The translations under genes and the position numbers were made by a program. Shown here one piece after another: positions 17,157 to 26,522 of a stretch of 64,000 nt of DNA (positions are counted from its first letter, which is position 1; every line of letters begins with the position of its first letter). The DNA lies in the NCBI RefSeq assembly GCF_900112585.1, contig NZ_FOLY01000006.1, positions 1 to 64,000 on the forward strand, given 5' to 3'. The DNA comes from Kushneria avicenniae. GTDB lineage: Bacteria > Pseudomonadota > Gammaproteobacteria > Pseudomonadales > Halomonadaceae. The notes under the pieces were generated by a model. That model was not told the DNA's origin, did no database searches, and worked only from the letters and a program-made list of their open reading frames with translations.

Positions 17157-17885
17157 TCACTCCTTTTCGCGATACGCGCAATAGGTCTGTCTGGCACGGG
17201 CGAAATGCCGTCTGACAGCGTCCTCAGCGCGCTCAGGATCGCGCGCCAGCACGGCGTCCAGAATGGCCTGGTGCTCGCCGGCCACCATCTCGAGATAGCG
17301 CCGTGCCGCCTCGACGTTCAGCTCGTTGCTTAGCAGCCTGGCGCGCGGGATGGCCTCCTGGCTGAGCGGTTCGTAAAAGGAGAGAAAGAAGGGATTATGC
17401 GTGGCCTCGATGAGCGCACGATGAAACTGGTAGTCCTCGTGACGCGCCTGCCGGCCCTGCTTCATGGCCTCCTGAAAGGCGCCGTGAGCGCTTTCAAGTC
17501 GGCGGGCATCATCATCGTCATGGCGCTCGGCGGCAAGCGCCGCGGCACGCGGTTCCAAGGTCAGGCGCAGTTCCAGCACATGAAGAATGTCCTCCACGGT
17601 GTTGGCGCTGATGCGCCGGGCCGGCGACGGTTCCGACCGGGGCGTCTGGATGACGCGCGTGCCGATCCCACGCCGGGTTTCGATCAGCCCCGATGAGCGC
17701 AGATGGGCAATGGCTTCGCGCACCGCCGTGCGGCTGACGCCAAACATGTCGCACAGCTCGCTCTCGGTGGGCAGCTTGTCACCGACCGCAATATGCCCGT
17801 TGGCAATCGAGGTTTCCAGCTGCCGGGCAATCTGTGCCGACAGACTGCCCTGCTGGGTAATGCGTTCGAGTTTGAGCATCTTCAT
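17157..17885 (-). CDS. GntR/FadR-family regulator, likely of the uronate/aldarate genes
   Basis: A 242-residue FadR-type regulator with winged helix (LETSIANGHIAVGDKLPTESELCDMFGVSRTAVREAIAHLRSSGLIETRRGIGTRV) and FCD domain (LRLTLEPRAAALAAERHDDDD, YQFHRALIEATHNPF, GEHQAILDAVLARD). It is transcribed in the direction of the aldehyde dehydrogenase gene, but after a 340-base gap with its own regulatory DNA: a triple 20-bp repeat, a 20-bp palindrome and an operator-like motif shared with two catabolic promoters. The ATG at 17885 is preferred since the frame further upstream runs through the tandem repeats. Role as aldarate-responsive repressor is inferred. Confidence 0.8.
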   Translation of the reverse strand: MKMLKLERITQQGSLSAQIARQLETSIANGHIAVGDKLPTESELCDMFGVSRTAVREAIAHLRSSGLIETRRGIGTRVIQTPRSEPSPARRISANTVEDILHVLELRLTLEPRAAALAAERHDDDDARRLESAHGAFQEAMKQGRQARHEDYQFHRALIEATHNPFFLSFYEPLSQEAIPRARLLSNELNVEAARRYLEMVAGEHQAILDAVLARDPERAEDAVRRHFARARQTYCAYREKE

Positions 17886-17944
17886 TTTGACGTTTGATAC
17901 CTGTCGTGACGCGTGCCGGTAACCCCTGAAAGGGTTTCCAGACT

Positions 17945-18004
17945 GTTCCAAAAACTGTTCAGGCGTTCCAAAAACTGTTCAGGCGTTCCAAAAACTGTTC
18001 AGGC
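17945..18004. repeat. three perfect 20-bp tandem repeats upstream of the gntR gene
   Basis: The unit GTTCCAAAAACTGTTCAGGC occurs three times without a mismatch. It begins 60 bases upstream of the regulator start codon, and a further partial copy of its first bases is visible at the left edge. A 20-bp spacing is near two helical turns, which would place bound proteins on one face of the DNA. Confidence 0.9.
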
Positions 18005-18010
18005 AAAAGC

Positions 18011-18030
18011 ATGCCGACATATGTCGGCAT
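18011..18030. promoter_or_regulatory. perfect 20-bp palindrome upstream of gntR
   Basis: ATGCCGACATATGTCGGCAT reads the same on both strands. It follows the triple repeat after six bases. As DNA it could be an operator; as RNA it would fold into a tight hairpin in the gntR leader. No T-run follows on either strand, which speaks against a terminator. Confidence 0.6.
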
Positions 18031-18076
18031 TGTCCCCTGACAGGGCGCCAACAGGCGTTGCGCGTTTGGCACTGAG

Positions 18077-18092
18077 ATCATATATCGTACAA
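18077..18092 (-). promoter_or_regulatory. operator-like motif shared with the kdgD and dctP promoters
   Basis: TCATATATCGTAC at 18078-18090 matches TCATACATCATAC at 25186 and TCATACATCATAT at 34222, giving consensus TCATAYATCRTAY. It lies upstream of the gntR gene, so autoregulation is plausible. Confidence 0.5.
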
Positions 18093-18225
18093 AAAACATG
18101 ACTTCCTTTACCAGGAGCTGCCCTCTCCCTTCTTATACCGTCATGGATTGTCACCCTGCATATAAAGGGGCCTGCCACTCGGCAGACCCCCTCGATTCAA
18201 TCCAGACACTTATACGCCTGCATGA

Positions 18226-19803
18226 TCAGTCTTCGCGTTTGCCATCTACCAGACGGTTGAGCTGGTACGGGTTGGCCTCACGCAGCGCTTCCGGAAGCAG
18301 GGCATCCGGCAGGCTCTGATAGCAGACCGGGCGCAGGAAGCGCTTGATGGCCGCCGTACCCACCGAGGTGGTGCGGCCGTCAGACGTGGCCGGGAACGGG
18401 CCACCATGGACCATGGCGTCACAGACTTCGACACCGGTCGGCCAGCCATTGACCAGGATACGGCCCGCCTTGCGCTCAAGGATCGGCACCAGGGCGCGAG
18501 CGCTTTCCAGATCAGCGTCGTCCATCTGCAGGGTGGCGGTCAGCTGCCCTTCCAGATGCTCGGCGACCGCGGCCAGTTCGTCGCTGTCAACGCATTCGAC
18601 GATCAGCGAGGTCGCGCCGAAGACTTCATCCTGCAGCGCGGTATCGGCCAGAAAAGTCTGCGCCGAGGCGGTGTACAGCCCGGCCTGGCAGGCGTTCATG
18701 CCCTCGCCGACCGGCCCGCGGCCCAGCTCGGTCACGCCGTTGTGGCCGGAAAGACGCTCGACACCTTCGCGGTAGGCGTCGCTGATGCCGGGCGTGAGCA
18801 TGGTCTGGGCGTTGGCATCGGCCAGCGCATCAATAGCAGCCTGCTTGAAGGTCTCGAGCGCCTCGCCCTTGATGGCGATGACCAGACCCGGGTTGGTGCA
18901 GAATTGACCGGCGCCCATGTTCAGGGAACCTACAAAGGCCTTGCCCATGTCGCGACCACGCGCCCTGAGCGCTTCCGGCAGCGGGAAGACCGGATTGATG
19001 CTGCTCATCTCGGCGTAGAAGGGAATCGGCTCGTCACGCGACTGCGCTACTTTCCAGAGCGCCATGCCGCCGTTGCGTGAACCGGTAAAGCCGGCCGCCT
19101 TGATGCGCTTGTCGCTGACCAGCGCCGTACCCACATCACGACCCGAGCCGTAGAGCAGGGAGAAGACGCCTTCCGGCAGTCCACAGCGCGACACAGCCTT
19201 TTGGATGGCACGACCGACCAGCTCGGAAGTTCCCGGGTGGGCACCATGCGCCTTGACGATGACCGGACAGCCGGCCGCCAGTGCAGAGGCCGTATCACCA
19301 CCGGCGACCGAGAAGGCCAGCGGGAAGTTGCTGGCGCCGAACACCACGACCGGGCCCAGCCCGATATGGCGCTGGCGCAGATCACCACGCGGCATCGGCT
19401 GACGATCCGGCATGGCGGGGTCAACGCGGACGTCCAGCCACCCACCGTCACGCACGACGCGCGCAAAAAGCCTCAGCTGACCGCAGGTACGCCCACGCTC
19501 GCCCTGAATGCGCCCTTCGGCCAGACCGGTTTCAGCGACGGCGCGCTCGACCAGCGCATCGCCAATGGCTTCGATCTCTTCAGCGACGGTCTCCAGAAAG
19601 ACAGCGCGGTCTTCAAGCGATGTCTCGCGGTACTGATCAAAGGCCTGCCAGGCCAGTGCGCAGGCCTGCTCGACCTCGTTGCTGCTCCCGCCGTTATAAA
19701 CCGGCTCCAGCTTCTCGCCCGTAGCGGGATTGATGGCCTGAACCGGATCGCGCGTGCCCTTGATGGCGTGCTGTCCGATAAGAAGTTCGCCTGTCAGTTG
19801 CAT
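18226..19803 (-). CDS. 2,5-dioxovalerate (alpha-ketoglutarate semialdehyde) dehydrogenase
   Basis: A 525-residue aldehyde dehydrogenase of the NADP-dependent type. [36 protein letters not shown] and [12 protein letters not shown] form the nucleotide site; the general base Glu is in [10 protein letters not shown] and the nucleophile Cys in GQFCTNPG. The family oxidises 2,5-dioxopentanoate to 2-oxoglutarate, the last step of the oxidative hexuronate and aldarate route. It is the last gene of the kdgD-tctCBA-gudD operon, 37 bases after gudD, which fixes the substrate better than sequence alone. Confidence 0.88.
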   Translation of the reverse strand: MQLTGELLIGQHAIKGTRDPVQAINPATGEKLEPVYNGGSSNEVEQACALAWQAFDQYRETSLEDRAVFLETVAEEIEAIGDALVERAVAETGLAEGRIQGERGRTCGQLRLFARVVRDGGWLDVRVDPAMPDRQPMPRGDLRQRHIGLGPVVVFGASNFPLAFSVAGGDTASALAAGCPVIVKAHGAHPGTSELVGRAIQKAVSRCGLPEGVFSLLYGSGRDVGTALVSDKRIKAAGFTGSRNGGMALWKVAQSRDEPIPFYAEMSSINPVFPLPEALRARGRDMGKAFVGSLNMGAGQFCTNPGLVIAIKGEALETFKQAAIDALADANAQTMLTPGISDAYREGVERLSGHNGVTELGRGPVGEGMNACQAGLYTASAQTFLADTALQDEVFGATSLIVECVDSDELAAVAEHLEGQLTATLQMDDADLESARALVPILERKAGRILVNGWPTGVEVCDAMVHGGPFPATSDGRTTSVGTAAIKRFLRPVCYQSLPDALLPEALREANPYQLNRLVDGKRED

Positions 19804-19840
19804 CTTTGTCTCCTGATGGTTGCATTGCGTCTTGCCAGGT

Positions 19841-21169
19841 TCAGCGCACCAGCGCGGGGCGCTTGGGATCGAAGGTCCAGCCGTCGATCAGATACTGCAT
19901 GGCGGTGGCATCGTTGCGGGCGCGAACGTCGAGCGAGCGATAAAGCGCGTGTGCCTCATCCAGCTTGCCCTGGTCCAGCGTCACGCCGAGCCCGGGAGTG
20001 GTCGGCACGTTCAGCTTGCCGTCACGAATTTCAAAGGGCTGCTCGGTCAGGCGCTGACCGTCCTGCCAGATCCAGTGGGTATCGATCGCCGTGATCTCGC
20101 CCGGGCAGGCCGCTGCCACGTGCGTCATCATGGCCAGCGAGATATCGAAGTGGTTGTTGGAGTGTGAGCCCCAGGTCATGCCCCACTCGTCACAGAGCTC
20201 GCCAACCATGACCGCGCCCTGCATGGTCCAGAAATGACAGTCCGCCAGCGGAATATCGACCGAGTTCATGATGGCCGCGTACTGCAGCTGCTTGAAGTCG
20301 GTCGCGATCATGTTGGTGGCCGTGCGAAGACCGGTGCGGCGCTTGAACTCCGTCATGGTTTCGCGACCCGACCAGCTGCCTTCCTGACCGCAGGGGTCCT
20401 CGGCATAGCTTAGAATGTGACGAATCGGCTCCAGTACCCGAATGGCCTCTTCCAGCGACCAGGCCCCGTTGGGGTCCAGCGTCAGACGCGCCTCGGGGAA
20501 AATCTCGTGCATGGCGCGGATACAGTCGGCTTCCTGCTCGCCCGCCAGCACGCCGCCTTTCAGCTTGAAGTCGCGAAAGCCGTAGCGTTCGTGCGCGGCA
20601 CGAGCCAGCTCGGCGACAGCTTCCGGCGTCAGCGCCTCCTGACAGCGTAGTCGCTCCCAGTCATCGCGCGGATTCTCGGCAATCGGATAGGGAAGATCGG
20701 TCTTTTTGGGATCGCCCAGCAAAAACAGATACCCGAGCGCCTCGACCTCATCACGCTGGCGCCCCATGCGACCCAGCAGATCGGCGACCGGCATTTCGAC
20801 GGCCTGACCGTAAAGGTCCAGCAGCGCCGATTCGATGGCGGTCAGCACATGCACCGCCACACGCAGGTCAAAGGTCTGGCGACCGCGCTCTTCCGGTCCA
20901 CCGCGGGCCAGTAGCTGCCGGGCGTTGTTGAGCGTGCCCTTCCAGGCATTGAGTCGGGTGCCTTCCACCAGCGAACGGCACTTTTCGAGCCCCTTCAGGA
21001 TCCCCTCGCTTGAGGGAATTTCGCCTACGCCGCGGTTACCGGCATTGTCTTCCAGAATCAGCACGCAGCGCACAAACCAGGGCGCATGACCGCCGCTGAG
21101 ATTCAGCAGGAAGCTGTCATGACCCGCGACCGGCACAATGGTCATGCGTGTAATGGTAGGCAGTGACAT
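19841..21169 (-). CDS. gudD: glucarate dehydratase (first copy)
   Basis: A 442-residue enolase-superfamily enzyme. The catalytic set is complete: the KxK motif in FKLKGG, metal ligands in [14 protein letters not shown] and ATNMIATDF, the aspartate in [11 protein letters not shown], and the histidine in SHSNNHFD. It dehydrates D-glucarate (and often L-idarate) to 5-dehydro-4-deoxyglucarate. It ends with [19 protein letters not shown], shared almost exactly with the second copy at 28.9-30.2 kb. It lies in one operon with a transporter and the two next enzymes. The start at 21169 is 12 bases after tctA. Confidence 0.92.
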   Translation of the reverse strand: MSLPTITRMTIVPVAGHDSFLLNLSGGHAPWFVRCVLILEDNAGNRGVGEIPSSEGILKGLEKCRSLVEGTRLNAWKGTLNNARQLLARGGPEERGRQTFDLRVAVHVLTAIESALLDLYGQAVEMPVADLLGRMGRQRDEVEALGYLFLLGDPKKTDLPYPIAENPRDDWERLRCQEALTPEAVAELARAAHERYGFRDFKLKGGVLAGEQEADCIRAMHEIFPEARLTLDPNGAWSLEEAIRVLEPIRHILSYAEDPCGQEGSWSGRETMTEFKRRTGLRTATNMIATDFKQLQYAAIMNSVDIPLADCHFWTMQGAVMVGELCDEWGMTWGSHSNNHFDISLAMMTHVAAACPGEITAIDTHWIWQDGQRLTEQPFEIRDGKLNVPTTPGLGVTLDQGKLDEAHALYRSLDVRARNDATAMQYLIDGWTFDPKRPALVR

Positions 21170-21181
21170 ACAGGGCTTCTC

Positions 21182-22672
21182 CTATGAATGGGGCGTCGTC
21201 TGGCGACGGTTCTGCCACAGGGTGAAAAACAAAAAGGCCGCGGATACCAGCAAAAAGGTCAGGCTGATCGGACGCGTGACCAGCACGCTCCAGTCTCCGC
21301 TGGAAAGCAGCAGCGCCCGGCGAATGTTGGATTCGGCAATCGGCCCCAGAATCAGCCCCAGGATGACCGGCGCCGTCCCGAAGTCATAGCGATTGAGGAA
21401 ATAGCCCAGCACTCCGAAGCCCAGCATCAGATAGACGTTGAAGATGTCGGCATCCACGGCATACACACCGATGAAACAGAACATCAGAATCAATGCCATC
21501 AGCAGCTTGCGCGGTACCTGCAGTACCTTGACGAACAGCTGAATGCCGAACCACTGAATCAGTAGCATGAAGATGTTGGCGACAAAGAAGGCAATGAAGA
21601 TGCCGTAGATGATCGAGCCGTTGTCGGTAAAAAGCGTCGGCCCCGGGCTGATGCCCTGAATCATCAGACCGCCCATCAACACCGCGGTCGCCGCTTCACC
21701 TGGAATGCCCAGTGTCAGCATCGGAATCAGCGCGCCGCCGACCAGGGCGTTGTTGGAAGATTCAGACGCCACAATCCCTTCGGGATGACCGGTGCCGAAT
21801 TTCTCCGGCGTCTTCGACATCTTCTTGGCCTGGTCATAGGACAGAAACGATCCGATACTGCCGCCTGCCCCCGGAATGGCCCCCACGATCGTGCCGATTA
21901 CCGAGCTCGAGGCCAGCACCCTCCAATAGCGCAGGGTTTCCACCCAGCGTGGCCGAGCGTGATCCATTTTGCTTTTACTGTGCTCGACCGGGCCGCCGCC
22001 GAAATAATCGACCACGTCCTTGAGCACCTGGGAAACGGCAAACAGCCCGATCAACGCCGGCAGCAGATTGACGCCGGTCAGCAGTGACAGGTTATTGAAG
22101 GTGTAGCGCTGTACGCCGGCGACCGGGTCGGTACCGACCGTGGCAATCAGCAGACCGATCAGGCCGGCGACCAGGCCCTTGAGCAGCGACTTGCTGGAGA
22201 CCGAAGCGATGATGACCAGCCCGAAGACGCTCAGCGCGAAATATTCGGCAGGACCAAAGCGCAGCGCGAAATCGGCGATGGGCGGTGCCAGCAGGCTCAG
22301 AACAATGGCACTGAACACGCCGCCGATAAAAGAGGACACGATACAGATGCCAAGCGCTCTGCCCGCCTCGCCACGGCGTGCCATGGGAAAGGCATCCAGC
22401 GTCGTGGCCACCGAGGATGGCGTACCGGGAATGTTCAAAAGCGTTGCCGACACCGACCCACCAGCGATGGCGCCGCACAGGGTGCCCAGCAGCATGCCCA
22501 TGCCCATGACCGGCGGCATGCCAAAGGTCAGCGGCAGCAGCAGCGCAATGGCCATCGCCGCCGTCAGACCCGGCAGTGCCCCCATGATCAGGCCCAGCAG
22601 CGTCCCGCCGCCGATGACCAGCAGCACGTGCCACTGAAAGACCAGGCCAAGCGCTTCTACATAATCTCCCAT
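21182..22672 (-). CDS. tctA: tripartite tricarboxylate transporter, large membrane subunit TctA
   Basis: A 496-residue protein with about 11-12 hydrophobic segments and the TctA signatures GALPGLTAAMAIALLLPLTFGMPP, GSVSATLLNIPGTPSSVATTLDAFPMARRGEAGRALG and the C-terminal GIPGEAATAVLMGGLMIQG. It forms the membrane channel of a solute-binding-protein-dependent secondary importer. Two bases separate it from tctB. Substrate is inferred from the operon to be an aldarate such as glucarate or galactarate, rather than citrate. Confidence 0.9.
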   Translation of the reverse strand: MGDYVEALGLVFQWHVLLVIGGGTLLGLIMGALPGLTAAMAIALLLPLTFGMPPVMGMGMLLGTLCGAIAGGSVSATLLNIPGTPSSVATTLDAFPMARRGEAGRALGICIVSSFIGGVFSAIVLSLLAPPIADFALRFGPAEYFALSVFGLVIIASVSSKSLLKGLVAGLIGLLIATVGTDPVAGVQRYTFNNLSLLTGVNLLPALIGLFAVSQVLKDVVDYFGGGPVEHSKSKMDHARPRWVETLRYWRVLASSSVIGTIVGAIPGAGGSIGSFLSYDQAKKMSKTPEKFGTGHPEGIVASESSNNALVGGALIPMLTLGIPGEAATAVLMGGLMIQGISPGPTLFTDNGSIIYGIFIAFFVANIFMLLIQWFGIQLFVKVLQVPRKLLMALILMFCFIGVYAVDADIFNVYLMLGFGVLGYFLNRYDFGTAPVILGLILGPIAESNIRRALLLSSGDWSVLVTRPISLTFLLVSAAFLFFTLWQNRRQTTPHS

Positions 22673-22673
22673 G

Positions 22674-23192
22674 TCATACCCCCATCACGCCGATGGTGGG
22701 CAACACGATTTCGAACCCCACCGAGAAGATTAAAAAGATGGCAACGGATACGGCCGCAGAAAACAGGGCCAGCATCAGTACGCGAACCGGCTTGATGGCG
22801 TCACCGCGCTGATGTGACAGCACGCTGACAATGGCCACGCATAAAAAGAGAAACAGCGCCGTGGAGACGACATATCCAAGCGGTTCCAGAAACAGGGCAT
22901 AAAGCACCAGCAACAGGGCAATGGCACACCAGGCCAGTACCGGTACCCAGACCGGCGTTGCATTCTCGCTGTCAGAAGTGTCACGCGAGAGCAGCGTGCC
23001 TGCGATCAGACCGCGCACCATCGATACCAGCAGCAGTATGACGATGGACAGCGATATGGCCCGAGGGAAGAAAGCGGGGGAGAGACTCCCCCCCGCGGCA
23101 TTGGCCGGCAGATGCCAGGCCTGCTGAAGGAACCAGCCTGCCAGCGCCAGCAGCACCAGATGAAAAAGCGCGTCGCTGCGTGTTTTGACCAT
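22674..23192 (-). CDS. tctB: tripartite tricarboxylate transporter, small membrane subunit TctB
   Basis: A 172-residue protein with four hydrophobic segments, the TctB layout. Landmarks are the start FHLVLLALAGWFLQQAW, PAFFPRAISLSIVILLLV in the N-terminal half, and YVVSTALFLFLCVAIV towards the end. It is the small partner of TctA. The gene sits 16 bases after tctC and 2 bases before tctA, so all three parts are made together. The family is poorly conserved in sequence, so context carries weight. Confidence 0.88.
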   Translation of the reverse strand: MVKTRSDALFHLVLLALAGWFLQQAWHLPANAAGGSLSPAFFPRAISLSIVILLLVSMVRGLIAGTLLSRDTSDSENATPVWVPVLAWCAIALLLVLYALFLEPLGYVVSTALFLFLCVAIVSVLSHQRGDAIKPVRVLMLALFSAAVSVAIFLIFSVGFEIVLPTIGVMGV

Positions 23193-23208
23193 GGAGCCTC
23201 CTGGTTCC

Positions 23209-24153
23209 TTACTGACGAATGGCTCGGGCTTCTTCGATCAAGGGTTTGGAGGTTTTTTCAACGAATTGATCAAGCTCCTCGCCATACAGCGGGCTGATAT
23301 CCGAGCCCATGCTCCGGGCCGCCTTCTGGAACTGCGGATCCTCGACCGCCTGCTTGACCGCCTCGACCCACTTCGCCTCGATGGCCGGATCAAGCCCCTT
23401 GGGTGCCGCAATGCCACGCCACTGGGAAAGCTCGAAGTCGTAACCGGACTCTTCCATGGTCGGCGTATCCGGCAGTGCGCTGCTGCGCTCCTCGCCGGTG
23501 GTCACGATCGGCGTCAGACGATCACCATTGATGGCCGAGATAACCTCCGAGGGATTGAGCACCACGCCGTCGATGTGCCCCCCCATCGCCGCGGAGACGG
23601 CGGCAGAACCGCTGTCGAATGGAATAACCTCGATATCGAGGCCCAGTGCTTCGCCCAGCATCAACGACACGATATGGGTGGAAGACCCCACACCGGAGGC
23701 ACCGATACGCAGCGGCTTGCCGCTGGACTTGAGGTCGCTGCTCAGGCTGTCCAGATCCTGCCAGGCATCGTTTTTACGCACGGCCATCACATAGGGCTCG
23801 ACCAGCACGCGCGCGATATAGTCAAAATCGTCCCTGGTAAAGGCGACGTTGCCCAGACCTTCCAGCGTAAAGGTGGCATTGGTTGGAATGGTAACGGTAT
23901 AACCGTCAGGCTTTGAGGCGATCGCCCGCGAAAAGCCGACCGCACCACCACCGCCGGAGAGGTTACGCACCACGATCGTGGTCCCCAGTGCCTTTTCAAG
24001 CGATGGCTGCAATGCACGCACCACGTTGTCAGCGCCACCGCCGGCCGACCAGGGCACGATGAACTCGATGTTTTTGGAGGGATAATCAGCCGCCATGGTC
24101 ATGCTGCTGGCCAGCATCGTGGCAGCCCCGAATACACTCAGTAGCTTTTTCAT
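23209..24153 (-). CDS. tctC: TctC-family solute-binding protein (first copy)
   Basis: A 314-residue periplasmic binding protein with a clear signal peptide (MKKLLSVFGAATMLASSMTMAADYPSK, cleaved near AMA-AD, described in parts). The Bug/TctC fold is shown by YPSKNIEFIVPWSAGGGADNVVRAL and GASGVGSSTHIVSLML. It captures the solute for TctAB. It is plainly paralogous to the orphan TctC at 27.9 kb: TFTLEGLGNV, LNPSEV and SQWRGIA segments are shared. The ligand is probably an aldarate, from operon context. Confidence 0.9.
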   Translation of the reverse strand: MKKLLSVFGAATMLASSMTMAADYPSKNIEFIVPWSAGGGADNVVRALQPSLEKALGTTIVVRNLSGGGGAVGFSRAIASKPDGYTVTIPTNATFTLEGLGNVAFTRDDFDYIARVLVEPYVMAVRKNDAWQDLDSLSSDLKSSGKPLRIGASGVGSSTHIVSLMLGEALGLDIEVIPFDSGSAAVSAAMGGHIDGVVLNPSEVISAINGDRLTPIVTTGEERSSALPDTPTMEESGYDFELSQWRGIAAPKGLDPAIEAKWVEAVKQAVEDPQFQKAARSMGSDISPLYGEELDQFVEKTSKPLIEEARAIRQ

Positions 24154-24216
24154 GTCATCGATCTCCTTGATCGCCCACTAAGACGCCGGTCTTCATGGGC
24201 AGTGCATCATGAACAA

Positions 24217-25128
24217 TCAGCGAACGCGCTCGATAAGCACCTTGAGCTGCTCGACCTCTTCAACGCTGGGCATGGTCAGCGGGGCGCGGACGTTACCCGC
24301 CGGATGGCCCACCTGCGCGGCGCCGGCCTTCACCAGGCTGACCGCATAGCCACGGCACTTGTCACGCATGGCAATAAACGGAATGAAAAAGTCATTGGTC
24401 AGGCGAGCCACGGTCTCGTGATCGCCGGCACGCAGCGACTTGTAGAAATGCACCGCCATCTCGGGAACGAAGTTGAATACCGCTGAGGAGTAGGTGTTCA
24501 CACCGATGGAGAGATAGGCTTCGGCGAAGATTTCGGCTGTTGGTACCCCACCGATGTAGATCAGGCGATCGCCAACGGTCTTGATGATGGTGTTGAGTGA
24601 CTGAATATCACCGCGACCATCCTTGAGACCGATCAGATTGGGGCAGCGATCGGCCAGCGCCTTGACGGCCGGGGCTTCCAGCGCACCGTTGGCACGGTTG
24701 TAGTAGATGACATTGATGCTGGTGGAATTACAGATTTCGGCGGCGTATTCGACGATGCCTTCCTGCGAGCACTCGGTCAGGTAAGGCGGCATCAGCAGGA
24801 TGCCATCAGCACCGGCGGCTTCGGCCGCGGCGGCGTGTGCCTTTGCCATGGTCATGCTCTGACCGGCACTGGCGATGACAGGGACACGACCTGCGGTCTC
24901 TTCCACCGCCACACGAACGATGTCACTGAACTCTTCAAGGCCCAGATTGAAAAACTCGCCTGTCCCCCCGGCGACAAACAGCGTGGAGATTTCATACTCC
25001 AGCAGCCAGGCAATGCGCTTGCGATAGCTTTCAGCATCAAACCTGCCATCGCTGTCAAAATCCGTGACCGGGAAGGAAAGCAGGCCATCGCCTGCGGCAC
25101 GCGTAACGTCAGCTCGTGAAAACGTCAT
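24217..25128 (-). CDS. kdgD: 5-dehydro-4-deoxyglucarate dehydratase
   Basis: A 303-residue member of the DapA/NanA aldolase superfamily. It begins GDGLLSFPVTDFDSDGRFD, typical of KdgD, with GGTGEFFNL as the substrate loop, YYNRANG with the active Tyr, and the Schiff-base Lys in LIGLKDGRGD. It removes water and CO2 from 5-dehydro-4-deoxyglucarate to give 2,5-dioxopentanoate. It is the first gene of the operon, preceded by a promoter with a TATAAT box and a putative GntR operator. Confidence 0.92.
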   Translation of the reverse strand: MTFSRADVTRAAGDGLLSFPVTDFDSDGRFDAESYRKRIAWLLEYEISTLFVAGGTGEFFNLGLEEFSDIVRVAVEETAGRVPVIASAGQSMTMAKAHAAAAEAAGADGILLMPPYLTECSQEGIVEYAAEICNSTSINVIYYNRANGALEAPAVKALADRCPNLIGLKDGRGDIQSLNTIIKTVGDRLIYIGGVPTAEIFAEAYLSIGVNTYSSAVFNFVPEMAVHFYKSLRAGDHETVARLTNDFFIPFIAMRDKCRGYAVSLVKAGAAQVGHPAGNVRAPLTMPSVEEVEQLKVLIERVR

Positions 25129-25178
25129 AATGGGTCCTCTGGATTGGCCTGCCCCGCCGCGCGGTGGAGCGCTGGATC

Positions 25179-25217
25179 TAATTTGTCATACATCATACTT
25201 TTAAAGCCATTATACGA
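25179..25217 (-). promoter_or_regulatory. kdgD promoter with shared 19-bp operator element
   Basis: On the minus strand, TATAAT (25214 to 25209) forms a good -10 box. Plus-strand TAATTTGTCATACATCATA at 25179-25197 lies 13 bases from TATACGA at 25211. The same 19 bases and the same 13-base spacing recur upstream of dctP at 34216-34254. The repressor site would overlap the start of transcription. Binding by the GntR protein at 17.2 kb is inferred. Confidence 0.65.
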
Positions 25218-25246
25218 AGGGCATAGGCTGCCCCTCGAGTCGTCGA

Positions 25247-26368
25247 TCAGGCGTTAAAGGTCTGATGGGCAATGGTCCACTTTCGCGCCTGCTCGGTCAG
25301 GGTGATACCAAGGCCCGGGCGGTCCGGGACGATCATCCGACCATCGCGGGTTTCAAGCGATTCGTTGAACAGCGGTGCCAACCAATCGAAATGCTCGACC
25401 CACGGCTCGGTGGGATAAGCCGCTGCCAGATGCAGGTGAATTTCCATGGCGAAGTGCGGCGCCAGCTGCAGTCCGGCCTGCGAGGCCATGGTGGCCAGCT
25501 TCAGGAACTGGGTAATACCGCCGATGCGCGGTGCATCGGGCTGAATAATGTCGGCACTGCGGTGCTCGATGAGCTTCATGTGCTCGGCAACGCTTGAAAG
25601 CATCTCACCGGTCGCGATCGGGGTATCGAGTTGAGCGGCCAGTGCGGCATGACCTTCGGCATCGTGAGCATCCAGCGGCTCCTCGATCCAGACCAGCTCG
25701 TATTTTTCCATCGCACGGCCAAAGCGCAGGGCGCTGGCGCGATCCCACTGCTGGTTGGCATCCACCATCAGGGGCACCTGATCACCGATGTGAGCGCGCA
25801 CCGCGGCGACCCGCTCCAGATCGATACGCATGTCGGGCTGGCCGACCTTGATCTTGATGCCGGCAATGCCGCTTTCCAGCGAGTGCGTGGCATTTTTGAG
25901 CACCTCATCGATCGGGGTATGCAAAAAGCCACCGGAAGTGTTGTAGCACTGTACCGAGTCGCGATGCGCCCCGATCAGCTTGGCCAGTGGCAGACCGGCG
26001 CGTTTGGCCTTCAGATCCCATAGACCAATGTCGACGGCAGCAATTGCCTGGGTCGAAACACCGCCCCGCCCGACCGATGCCCCGGCCCAGACCAGCTTTT
26101 GCCACAGCTTGTCGATATCACTGGGGTCTTCACCGATGATGGCCGGGGCAATCTCGCAGGCATGGGCGTACTGGGCGTAGCCGCCGGCGCGTTTGGAATA
26201 GCTGAACCCGATACCGGTGTGTCCGTCCCGCGTGGTGATCTCGGCAAACAGGAAGGAGACTTCGGTCATCGGTTTTTGCCGGCCGGTCAGCACCTTGGCA
26301 TCGCTGATGGGCGTGGCCAGCGGCAGCAGCACGTGGGAGAAGGTAATCGAGGCAATGGCATCAGACAT
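25247..26368 (-). CDS. L-talarate/galactarate dehydratase, enolase superfamily
   Basis: A 373-residue mandelate-racemase-type enzyme. It has the family landmarks PLATPISDAKVLTGRQKP, FSYSKRAGG, the KxK motif in IKIKVGQP, metal ligands in VDANQQW, WIEEPLDAHD and IATGEML, and the catalytic His in APHFAMEIH. These closely follow the Salmonella talarate/galactarate dehydratase. It gives 5-dehydro-4-deoxyglucarate (or its enantiomer) from galactarate. Start at 26368 is chosen for GGAG upstream and for matching family length. A LacI-type operator lies 53 bases upstream. Confidence 0.88.
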   Translation of the reverse strand: MSDAIASITFSHVLLPLATPISDAKVLTGRQKPMTEVSFLFAEITTRDGHTGIGFSYSKRAGGYAQYAHACEIAPAIIGEDPSDIDKLWQKLVWAGASVGRGGVSTQAIAAVDIGLWDLKAKRAGLPLAKLIGAHRDSVQCYNTSGGFLHTPIDEVLKNATHSLESGIAGIKIKVGQPDMRIDLERVAAVRAHIGDQVPLMVDANQQWDRASALRFGRAMEKYELVWIEEPLDAHDAEGHAALAAQLDTPIATGEMLSSVAEHMKLIEHRSADIIQPDAPRIGGITQFLKLATMASQAGLQLAPHFAMEIHLHLAAAYPTEPWVEHFDWLAPLFNESLETRDGRMIVPDRPGLGITLTEQARKWTIAHQTFNA

Positions 26369-26420
26369 GAGAGGCTCCAGAGGCGCATGGACCGACATGA
26401 ACAGGGCGGCGGTCAAAATG

Positions 26421-26436
26421 ATGTTAGCGCTATCAT
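26421..26436. promoter_or_regulatory. LacI-type operator upstream of the talarate/galactarate dehydratase
   Basis: ATGTTAGCGCTATCAT is a near-palindrome centred on GCGC, like the operators of GntR/GalR-type LacI regulators. Two further copies occur at 27762 and 34317. Confidence 0.7.
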
Positions 26437-26522
26437 TGCGCGACAGACGCTTTTACATGTCAATCGGGACCAAGGTCTAATGCGCGCACGACCTCGATCC
26501 GTTCAACACACTACCCTGCCCG

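Noticed and set aside
17945-18004. CRISPR array
   Set aside because: The repeats are contiguous with no spacers and there are only three; no cas genes are present anywhere in the window.
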